Positions 1-5,885 of a DNA stretch of 10,910 bases are shown piece after piece. Below the pieces are notes generated by a model, which saw nothing but the letters and a program-made list of their open reading frames with translations, had not been told where the DNA came from and did not search any database. The DNA is taken from contig CAKZZJ010000087.1 of NCBI GenBank assembly GCA_937885165.1, positions 1-10,910 on the forward strand, read 5' to 3'. How positions within the stretch are numbered: position 1 is the first letter of the stretch; each line of letters opens with the position of its first letter. The translations under genes and the position numbers were made by a program. The stretch is from an uncultured Caryophanales bacterium. Its GTDB lineage: Bacteria; Bacillota_I; Bacilli_A; Acholeplasmatales; Anaeroplasmataceae.

Positions 1-1935
1 GCTTCTCAAATGGACTGGATGCCACAGGAGATGGAGCGCGGTATTACTATTACTTCAGCCGCAACTACTGCGTACTGGAAGGAACATAGAATTAATATAA
101 TTGATACCCCAGGGCATGTGGATTTTACAATTGAAGTTCAAAGAAGTCTTAGAGTATTAGATGGTGCTGTTGCATTATTAGATGCTCAAGCTGGTGTTGA
201 AGTTCAGACTGTTAAACACTGGAACATGCTAAAGAAAAATAATATACCAACTATCATATTCATGAACAAGATGGATAAACCAGATATTCATTTTGATCAG
301 TCATTTGATACTATAAAGAATAAATTAGGTGCTAAAGGACTTCCTTTTGCCTATCCTGAAAATCCAGGTCCATCATTTGATACCTATGTTGACTGTATCA
401 AAATGGAAGGTGTTAAATTTGATGGTAAAGATGATAAAGTCGTTGATGTACCAGCAGATTTAAAAGACAAAGTAGAAGAAATCAACATGGAAATGACTGA
501 AGCAGTTGCTGAAACAAGCGAAGAAATGCTTGAAAAATTCTTAGGTGGAGAAGAAATTACACCAGAAGAATTTAAAAATGGCTTAAGAACAGGTGTATTT
601 AATGGTGAACTATGCCCAGTTGTTGTTGGTTCTGCAACTAAGAATATCGGTTTAAATACATTACTTGAAATGCTAATAAACTATCTTCCTAGTCCAAATG
701 AATTACACCCAATTGTTGGTGAAGATCAGGATGGTAATAAAGTAGAAAGAAAGACAAATGATGAAGAACCATTCAGCGCTTTAGTATTCAAAACAGTAGT
801 AGACCCATATAGTGGTGTATCATCAATATTCAAAATTTATTCTGGTAAACTTAAAGTAGGAGATGAAATCTTCATCCCTGAAATAAAGAAGAATCTAACT
901 ATATCACAATTATTCACAGTTTTAGGTGGAAAAACAGTTCAAGCTTCTGAACTTCACGCAGGTGATATCGGCTGTATAACTAAAGTAGATGGTCTTGAAA
1001 CATCAATGACTATTTGTAACCCTAAAAATGTAATTAATTATCCAAAGATTGACTTCCCTAAGCCAGTTTATTATCGTGCTTTAGTTCCAAAGACTAAGCA
1101 GGATGAAGATAAATTATCTTTAATCTTAAAGAGAATTAAATCTGAAGATAAATCAATCGAAGAAAGACATAATAGAGAAACTTCTCAAAGATTAATTGGT
1201 ACATTAAGCTTAGGTCACTTAAATTACATCCTTGAAAAGATGAAAAATAGCTACAAACTTGATGTAACAACTGAAGATGTTAAGATTGTTTATCGTGAAA
1301 CAATCAAAGCTAAAGCAGTTGATAATCAAGGTAGATATATCAAACAGTCAGGTGGATCAGGCTTCTATGGTGTAGTTGTTATGGATTTTGAACCAGCAGA
1401 AGAAAATAATTTCACTGAAGAAATATTCGGTGGTTCAGTACCTAAAAACTACTTCCCAGCTGTTGAAAAAGGTTTCTTTGAAGCATGTGAAAAAGGTTTA
1501 CTTGCAGGATTCCCAGTAATTGGTGTTCATGCAATACTAAAAGATGGTAAATACCATCCAGTTGATTCAAATGAATTAGCATTCAAGATGGCTGCTATAT
1601 TGGCATTTAAAGAAGCATATCCTAAATGTAAACCAGTTATCTTAGAACCAATCATCAAGATAGTTGTATCAGTAAATAATGATTTAACTGGTGATATTAT
1701 CTCTGATTTGAACCAAAGAAGAGCTAGAATCATGGGAATAGATGCTAATCCAGATGGAACTCAAGCTGTAACTGCATTAGTTCCTGAAGCAGAAATAATT
1801 GAATATGTAAATGATTTAAAGAGTATTACTCAGGGTGCTGGATCTTTCACAAGAGAATTCAACAATTATGAAGAAGCTCCATCATATGTTCAAGAAAAGC
1901 TAATTGCTGCAGCAAAAGCTGCTCAAGCACAATAA
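1..1935 (+). CDS. fusA: Elongation factor G family GTPase, 5'-truncated by contig edge
   Basis: EF-G drives ribosomal translocation and, with RRF, recycling, by hydrolysing GTP in the cytoplasm. The frame is open from base 1 and 644 residues are present against about 690 for the family. The missing ~45-50 N-terminal residues include the P-loop (G1). Visible are the switch I motif RGITIT (about residues 13-18), DTPGH (35-39, G3), NKMD (89-92, G4) and GSATKN near 210 (G5). Domain II begins near residue 255. Domain IV starts near 430, with the QSGGSG loop near 449 and the conserved YHPVDSNE stretch. Domain V starts near 545 and ends in TQGAGSF and NNYEEAP. Canonical EF-G has TQGRG and HYE..P at these last sites, so this may be an EF-G2-like paralogue. 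No rpsL, rpsG or tuf is adjacent and a terminator follows directly, which fits a copy outside the str operon. EF-G family membership is certain; canonical versus paralogue is open. Confidence 0.93.
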   Translation, partial: ASQMDWMPQEMERGITITSAATTAYWKEHRINIIDTPGHVDFTIEVQRSLRVLDGAVALLDAQAGVEVQTVKHWNMLKKNNIPTIIFMNKMDKPDIHFDQSFDTIKNKLGAKGLPFAYPENPGPSFDTYVDCIKMEGVKFDGKDDKVVDVPADLKDKVEEINMEMTEAVAETSEEMLEKFLGGEEITPEEFKNGLRTGVFNGELCPVVVGSATKNIGLNTLLEMLINYLPSPNELHPIVGEDQDGNKVERKTNDEEPFSALVFKTVVDPYSGVSSIFKIYSGKLKVGDEIFIPEIKKNLTISQLFTVLGGKTVQASELHAGDIGCITKVDGLETSMTICNPKNVINYPKIDFPKPVYYRALVPKTKQDEDKLSLILKRIKSEDKSIEERHNRETSQRLIGTLSLGHLNYILEKMKNSYKLDVTTEDVKIVYRETIKAKAVDNQGRYIKQSGGSGFYGVVVMDFEPAEENNFTEEIFGGSVPKNYFPAVEKGFFEACEKGLLAGFPVIGVHAILKDGKYHPVDSNELAFKMAAILAFKEAYPKCKPVILEPIIKIVVSVNNDLTGDIISDLNQRRARIMGIDANPDGTQAVTALVPEAEIIEYVNDLKSITQGAGSFTREFNNYEEAPSYVQEKLIAAAKAAQAQ

Positions 1936-1944
1936 AATTGAAAT

Positions 1945-1980
1945 TAAGGAATTACCAAGAGGTAATTCCTTATTTATAAA
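1945..1980 (+). terminator. Intrinsic terminator after fusA
   Basis: A 12-bp perfect stem (1945-1956 with 1961-1972; core AAGGAATTACC) has an AAGA tetraloop and lies 9 bases after the fusA stop. The T tract after it is short and broken (TATTTATAAA), so termination may be incomplete and some transcription could reach the next gene. Confidence 0.75.
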
Positions 1981-1983
1981 AAT

Positions 1984-2298
1984 ATGAATGAAGATAAAAT
2001 TAAATATTATAGTGAAAAATATAAAAATCACCAAATAAAATTAGCTAAAATATTTATGATTATTATCATATCTATAGGTGTAATATTAATTGGTGTAGGT
2101 GTATTTTTAATTGCATATGAATATGAATTATATCGTATGATAGTTTCTATAATAATGATAATATTAGGAATATCAGATATACCAATTGGTATAAAATTCT
2201 ATTTTATGAATAAAAAAAGCATATCTAACTTAAGCGATAAAGAAGCTATTAAAAGATATGCTAAAATATATGGAATTGATGAAAAGACATTAAAATAA
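1984..2298 (+). CDS. Small two-helix membrane protein, unknown function
   Basis: This is 104 residues of a family I do not recognise. A basic, polar N-terminus (1-22) is followed by two hydrophobic stretches of membrane-spanning length at about 23-45 and 52-74. They are separated by a short acidic/aromatic turn (EYELYR). A soluble C-terminal helix-like tail (80-104) contains SDKEAIKRYAKIYG. Two helices of this kind with short termini suggest an integral cytoplasmic-membrane protein with both ends on one face. The gene begins 11 bases after the fusA terminator hairpin, and the ATG has no convincing Shine-Dalgarno sequence: the only AAGAGG is inside the hairpin, 21 bases upstream. Expression may therefore depend on readthrough or be low. 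Codon use matches the neighbours, so the ORF is probably real, but no role can be assigned. Confidence 0.7.
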   Translation: MNEDKIKYYSEKYKNHQIKLAKIFMIIIISIGVILIGVGVFLIAYEYELYRMIVSIIMIILGISDIPIGIKFYFMNKKSISNLSDKEAIKRYAKIYGIDEKTLK

Positions 2299-2307
2299 GA
2301 ATAGATG

Positions 2308-2337
2308 ATAAAATGCGAGGATTTCCTCGCATTTTAT
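2308..2337. terminator. Bidirectional terminator between convergent genes
   Basis: A 13-bp stem (2308-2320 with 2325-2337; core AAAATGCGAGG/CCTCGCATTTT) has an ATTT loop. Flanking A and T runs give a U-rich 3' end in either direction. It lies between the small membrane protein (+) and yneF (-), so it can end both transcripts. Confidence 0.85.
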
Positions 2338-2345
2338 ATTAGATT

Positions 2346-2621
2346 TTATTTTTTATTTTTTCTTTCGGCTTTTGCTTTATCATTAGCTTCATTCATGCTT
2401 CTCATTATAGCTCTGACTTGCTTTTCAGAAGGAGTTCTACCCATCTGATTCATCATAGCTCTAATACCTTCTTCAGTGATGGGTGGATTCTTTTCAAGTT
2501 GTTTTTGAAATACCTTTCTAAATATGAAGAATGTAACTATTGCTGCAACAATTATTACGCCGACGATAATTAATATAAATTGCCAAATTTCTAAACTGAT
2601 GGCTAAAATCATAGAAAACAT
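2346..2621 (-). CDS. yneF: YneF family (UPF0154) membrane-anchored small protein
   Basis: The protein is 91 residues; the family usually has about 70-75. One N-terminal transmembrane segment (about 14-34) is followed by a basic stretch (RKVFQKQLEK). Then come the family's signature blocks: NPPI (45-48) and MMNQMGRTPSEKQ (56-68), ending in a helical, Lys-rich tail. YneF proteins are widespread in Bacilli and Mollicutes, membrane-bound by one helix, and of undefined function. The start at 2621 is supported by AGGAG (complement of 2631-2635), 9 bases upstream. A second Met at residue 4 is possible but less well spaced. The gene is monocistronic, diverges from the ferredoxin gene and converges on the small membrane protein gene. 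Family assignment rests on the NPPI and MGRTPS motifs. Confidence 0.88.
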   Translation of the reverse strand: MFSMILAISLEIWQFILIIVGVIIVAAIVTFFIFRKVFQKQLEKNPPITEEGIRAMMNQMGRTPSEKQVRAIMRSMNEANDKAKAERKNKK

Positions 2622-2652
2622 AGGTTATATCTCCTTTTCTCAACTAGTGATA

Positions 2653-2681
2653 ATTTTACATTAAATATATAAAAAAATCAA
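2653..2681 (-). promoter_or_regulatory. Predicted sigma-A promoter for yneF
   Basis: Read on the minus strand, there is a -35 TTGATT (2676-2681), a 17-base spacer and a -10 TAAAAT (2653-2658). It lies about 30 bases upstream of the yneF start and its RBS. Confidence 0.6.
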
Positions 2682-2718
2682 GAAAATAAAAATATTTTTA
2701 AAAAAAATAAAGTTAATG

Positions 2719-2748
2719 TAGACTAACCAAAGTAGCGAATGATATAAT
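2719..2748 (+). promoter_or_regulatory. Predicted extended -10 promoter for ferredoxin
   Basis: A consensus -10 TATAAT (2743-2748) is preceded by TGA, giving the extended TGnTATAAT. A modest -35 (TAGACT, 2719-2724) is 18 bases away. The start codon of the ferredoxin gene lies 45 bases downstream. Confidence 0.7.
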
Positions 2749-2792
2749 TCAATTGAAGTAAGGAAATTAAACGAGTAAAAGGAGGAACTAAA

Positions 2793-2963
2793 ATGCCTAG
2801 AAAAGTTGTAGAAGAAACTTGTATTGGCTGTGCAGCATGCCAAGGTGAATGCCCAGTTGGTGCTATCACTGTTGAAGATGTATCTCATGTTGATCCAGAT
2901 TTATGTATCGACTGTGGTGCATGTCAAGGTGTTTGTCCTGTTGATGCAATCGTTGAAGAATAA
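2793..2963 (+). CDS. 2[4Fe-4S] clostridial-type ferredoxin
   Basis: This gene encodes 56 residues and is easily missed because of its size. It has two classic cluster-binding motifs: C10-C13-C16-C20-P, and C38-C41-C44-C48-P (CxxCxxCxxxCP). Each set supplies three cysteines to one [4Fe-4S] cluster and the fourth to the other. The length, the internal twofold repeat and the acidic composition are those of the soluble low-potential ferredoxins that carry electrons for pyruvate:ferredoxin oxidoreductase, hydrogenase and similar enzymes in anaerobes. The start is fixed by a strong SD (AAGGAGG, 2779-2785) 7 bases upstream. It is a single-gene unit with its own promoter and terminator, typical of a highly expressed electron carrier. 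The family is very secure; the specific partner enzymes are not visible in this window. Confidence 0.96.
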   Translation: MPRKVVEETCIGCAACQGECPVGAITVEDVSHVDPDLCIDCGACQGVCPVDAIVEE

Positions 2964-2968
2964 TAGAT

Positions 2969-2995
2969 AAGCCTCTCATGAGGCTTTTTCTTTTT
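2969..2995 (+). terminator. Intrinsic terminator of the ferredoxin gene
   Basis: A 7-bp stem (2969-2975 with 2980-2986; AAGCCTC/GAGGCTT) has a TCAT loop and is followed by a T-rich tail (TTTTTCTTTTT, from 2985). It lies directly after the stop codon. Confidence 0.9.
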
Positions 2996-3000
2996 GCCAT

Positions 3001-3024
3001 AAAAAAAAGAGGATTTATATCCTC
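3001..3024 (-). terminator. Intrinsic terminator of plsY (minus strand)
   Basis: A 6-bp stem (3009-3014 with 3019-3024; GAGGAT/ATCCTC) lies 9 bases past the plsY stop. On the minus strand it is followed by eight T residues (A run 3001-3008). It is separate from the ferredoxin terminator, so the two convergent genes carry back-to-back terminators. Confidence 0.85.
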
Positions 3025-3033
3025 AAATTTTTA

Positions 3034-3771
3034 TTATTGATTTGCTTCTACTTTAGCCTTTTTAGATTTTTTAAAATTATTTTCTGTGCCGTTAATAAGT
3101 CTTTTATAATTTTTAATGTGTTTTAAAATAATTAACGTTGCAACACAGGATAGAAGTATACATAAGACAAGTGGAGTCTTACCTATTAGATATGCTGGAA
3201 AGAATGTAGAAAATGAATTTTCAACTATCGGCATACCTACACCATATAAAATCCAAGCAGTTGCCACAACAGTGATTGTTGCTGCAGTAGATGCAAGTGA
3301 AACATAGCCTGTTGTTTTTAGTACAATTAAGAATGCAATTAAGCATAATATTGCTGATAGTGGTGTAGTAACCAAAACAACACCAAGAGATGTTGCAACA
3401 GCCTTACCGCCTTTATAGCCTAAGAATATTGAGAATGAATGACCTATTATCGCTGCAAGTCCATACCACATTTCAGCAATCGGTGTAACCCATACTCCTG
3501 ATGAATTTAAAGCTTTAACTATAAGTATAACAACCATACCTTTTAAAACATCACAAAAGAATACTAAAAATCCTATTTTTTTACCTAATACTCTTATCGC
3601 ATTGGTTGAACCGATATTTTTACTGCCATAATTCCTTATATCTTTACCGGTTAATGCCTTACCTATAACAATACCAAAGGGAATTGAGCCGATAAGATAA
3701 GATATAATTAAGAACATAATCGCTACTAATATATCTATAGTATATAGCGTTGATGCACTTGCAAAAAACAT
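3034..3771 (-). CDS. plsY: Glycerol-3-phosphate acyltransferase PlsY
   Basis: PlsY is an integral membrane enzyme that transfers an acyl group from acyl-phosphate to sn-glycerol-3-phosphate, the first step of phosphatidic acid synthesis. Of 245 residues, the family signatures visible are GSIPFG (28-33), then R46..GSKNIGSTNAIR (49-60, motif 1), DVLKG (74-78), and GH..SIFLGYKGGKAVAT (110-127, with KGGK at 120-123, motif 2). Several hydrophobic helices follow, then a Lys-rich tail from about 220. B. subtilis PlsY is about 193 residues, so this one is long mainly at the C-terminus. The ATG at 3771 is chosen because AGGAG sits 8 bases upstream; a longer frame from a TTG at 3801 would start inside the promoter's own -10 region and has no RBS. 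Divergent to parE, as in many Bacilli. Confidence 0.95.
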   Translation of the reverse strand: MFFASASTLYTIDILVAIMFLIISYLIGSIPFGIVIGKALTGKDIRNYGSKNIGSTNAIRVLGKKIGFLVFFCDVLKGMVVILIVKALNSSGVWVTPIAEMWYGLAAIIGHSFSIFLGYKGGKAVATSLGVVLVTTPLSAILCLIAFLIVLKTTGYVSLASTAATITVVATAWILYGVGMPIVENSFSTFFPAYLIGKTPLVLCILLSCVATLIILKHIKNYKRLINGTENNFKKSKKAKVEANQ

Positions 3772-3792
3772 ATTATCCACTCCTTGTATGCT

Positions 3793-3821
3793 ATTATACA
3801 ATTATTAAAAATAATTGTAAA
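3793..3821 (-). promoter_or_regulatory. Predicted sigma-A promoter for plsY
   Basis: On the minus strand there is a -35 TTTACA (3816-3821), a 17-base spacer and a -10 TATAAT (3793-3798), about 25 bases upstream of the plsY start. This is a near-consensus promoter. Confidence 0.8.
3799..3817. repeat. Perfect 8-3-8 inverted repeat in the plsY promoter spacer
   Basis: CAATTATT, then AAA, then AATAATTG forms a perfect dyad of 19 bases. It fills the space between the plsY -10 and -35 and overlaps the -35 by two bases, which is where a repressor operator would act. All but the outermost base pair is A/T, so chance occurrence in this AT-rich DNA must be weighed. Confidence 0.4.
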
Positions 3822-3848
3822 GTTTTAGAAAAAAATTAACAAAAAAAC

Positions 3849-3877
3849 TTAAATATTTTGGAAAAATTAGTTATAAT
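3849..3877 (+). promoter_or_regulatory. Predicted promoter for the parE-parC operon
   Basis: The -10 is consensus TATAAT (3872-3877). The best -35 at 17-base spacing is a weak TTAAAT (3849-3854). The start codon of parE is 63 bases downstream, leaving an AT-rich leader with one all-A/T hairpin (3898-3905 with 3910-3917). Confidence 0.55.
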
Positions 3878-3940
3878 ATATATTGTCGAATTTCGTGAAA
3901 AATTTTACTAAATTTTTATTTTTGAGAGGAGTAAATTATT

Positions 3941-5884
3941 ATGGCCCAGAATCAAGCATATAATGATGAATCCATAACTATACTTGAAGGTCTTGAACAT
4001 GTAAGAAAAAGACCAGGTATGTATATTGGTTCAACCGATGAAAGAGGTTTGCACCACTTAGTATGGGAAATTGTTGATAACTCAATAGATGAGGCTTTAG
4101 CAGGCTATGGAAAAGAAATAACTGTTATAATAAATGAAGATAACTCAATAACTGTTGAAGACTATGGTAGAGGTGTACCATCAGGTATGCATAGTACAGG
4201 TAAAAATACAATGGAAATTATCTATACAAAACTAAATGCCGGTGGTAAATTCAATTCTAATGCATATAAAACATCAGGAGGACTTCATGGTGTTGGTGCT
4301 TCAGTTGTCAATGCTTTATCTTCATATTTAATTGTAACATCATATAGAGATGGTAAAATCAGACAGATAAGATTTAAAAATGGTGGTATGGAAGTATCTA
4401 AAGTAGAAGAATTAGGCGAAACTAAAAGAACCGGAACTACAGTAACATTCAAACCAGATCCAGCTATTTTTACTACAACTGTTTATAATTACGAAACCAT
4501 AAAAACAAGGCTTAGAGAAAGTGCATTCTTAATTAAAAATTTAAGAATGAATATCAAAGATAAAAGAAATCAAAAACATGAAACATTCGTATATGAAAAT
4601 GGTATATCTGAATATGTAGCATTCTTAACAACTGGTAAGAATGCAATACATAAGGTTGCTTATTTCGAAGGTGTTTATCAGGCACCATATGAAGCAAATG
4701 GTAAAGAACTTACAGATGATATAGAAGTAGAAGTTGCCCTTCAGTTTGTTGATTCATATACTGAAACATTAATATCATTCGTAAATAATGTTAAAACTCC
4801 TGATGGCGGATCTCATGAAACTGGATTTAAATCTGCTCTTACAAAGGCATTTAATGATTATGCACACAGAAATAAAATCATCAAAGATACAGTATTTTTA
4901 GAAGGTACTGATCTTCGTGCGGGCCTAACTGCTATAATCTCCGTAAGAGTAAGTGAGAAACTGCTTGAATTTGAAGGTCAGACTAAGGCTAAGCTTGGTA
5001 CTCCTCAAGCTAAAATTGCTGTTGATCAGGTTTTGACAGATAAACTTACATATTTCTTAATTGAAAATAAAGATTTAAGTGAAAGATTAATAAAGAAAGC
5101 TTTAAAAGAAGCAGAAGCCAGAAAAAAAGCTAGAGAAGCACGTGAACAGGCACGTATGGATAAAAAAGAAAAAGGCGAAAGAAATATTTCTGAAAAGCTC
5201 GCTCCGACAAGCGAAAAGAATAAAGAAATCAATGAACTTTATTTAGTCGAAGGTGATTCTGCGGGCGGTTCTGCAAAAAAAGGCCGAGACAGGCGTTTTC
5301 AAGCGATATTACCACTTAGAGGTAAAGTATTAAATACTGAAAAAGCTACTGCTGAATCAGCACTTAATAATGAAGAAATATCTACAATGATTTATACAAT
5401 TGGCGCTGATTATGGTGTAAATTTTGATTTAAAGAAATGTAATTATAAAAAGATAATAATAATGACCGATGCTGATGATGATGGCGCACATATTCAGGTT
5501 TTATTGCTTACATTCTTCTTTAGATATATGCGTCCTTTAGTAGAAGACGGAAGAATTTATCTTGCTTTACCACCACTATTTAAAATTACAAAGCGCGGTA
5601 AAAAAGAAGAAATTCTTTACGCATGGACTAATGAAGAAAAAGATAAAATACTTGCTGAGGCTAAATGTGAAACCATATTACAAAGATATAAAGGTCTTGG
5701 TGAAATGAATGCTGAACAGCTTTGGGATACAACAATGAACCCTGAAACGAGGACTTTAGTCAAGGTTTCAATTGATGATGAATCAGAAGCTGAAGCCCAA
5801 ATTGAAACACTTATGGGTGCTGATTCACAAAGAAGAAGAGAATGGATAGATAATCATGTATCCTTTACTCTAGAGGAGGAATAA
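3941..5884 (+). CDS. parE: DNA topoisomerase IV subunit B (ParE)
   Basis: ParE is the ATPase subunit of topoisomerase IV, which decatenates replicated chromosomes. The 647 residues match the family's length. The GHKL ATPase domain shows E43 and N47 in EIVDNSIDEA, DYGRGVP, and the ATP-lid GLHGVGASVVNALS. A transducer domain follows. The TOPRIM domain has YLVEGDSAGG (catalytic E437) and MTDADDDGAH (D510, D512, D514 for metal), then the conserved QRYKGLGEMN block near the end. ParE rather than GyrB is supported by TMIYTIGADYG and GAHIQ in the TOPRIM region (GyrB usually has TxIxALG and GAHIR) and by linkage to parC and plsY. A charged helix near 385-415 (KEAEARKKAREAREQARMDKK) is longer and more basic than usual. 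RBS AGGAG (3927-3931) is 9 bases before the ATG. Quinolone and coumarin resistance was not assessed here. Confidence 0.96.
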   Translation: MAQNQAYNDESITILEGLEHVRKRPGMYIGSTDERGLHHLVWEIVDNSIDEALAGYGKEITVIINEDNSITVEDYGRGVPSGMHSTGKNTMEIIYTKLNAGGKFNSNAYKTSGGLHGVGASVVNALSSYLIVTSYRDGKIRQIRFKNGGMEVSKVEELGETKRTGTTVTFKPDPAIFTTTVYNYETIKTRLRESAFLIKNLRMNIKDKRNQKHETFVYENGISEYVAFLTTGKNAIHKVAYFEGVYQAPYEANGKELTDDIEVEVALQFVDSYTETLISFVNNVKTPDGGSHETGFKSALTKAFNDYAHRNKIIKDTVFLEGTDLRAGLTAIISVRVSEKLLEFEGQTKAKLGTPQAKIAVDQVLTDKLTYFLIENKDLSERLIKKALKEAEARKKAREAREQARMDKKEKGERNISEKLAPTSEKNKEINELYLVEGDSAGGSAKKGRDRRFQAILPLRGKVLNTEKATAESALNNEEISTMIYTIGADYGVNFDLKKCNYKKIIIMTDADDDGAHIQVLLLTFFFRYMRPLVEDGRIYLALPPLFKITKRGKKEEILYAWTNEEKDKILAEAKCETILQRYKGLGEMNAEQLWDTTMNPETRTLVKVSIDDESEAEAQIETLMGADSQRRREWIDNHVSFTLEEE

Positions 5885-5885
5885 T

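Noticed and set aside
2661..2888. 75-residue minus-strand open frame
   Set aside because: It covers the ferredoxin gene on the other strand and both promoters; its Ser/Phe-rich translation is a shadow of the cysteine motifs.
3772..3801. PlsY start at the TTG 30 bases upstream
   Set aside because: That TTG lies beside the -10 of the plsY promoter and lacks an RBS, while the ATG at 3771 has AGGAG at 8 bases.
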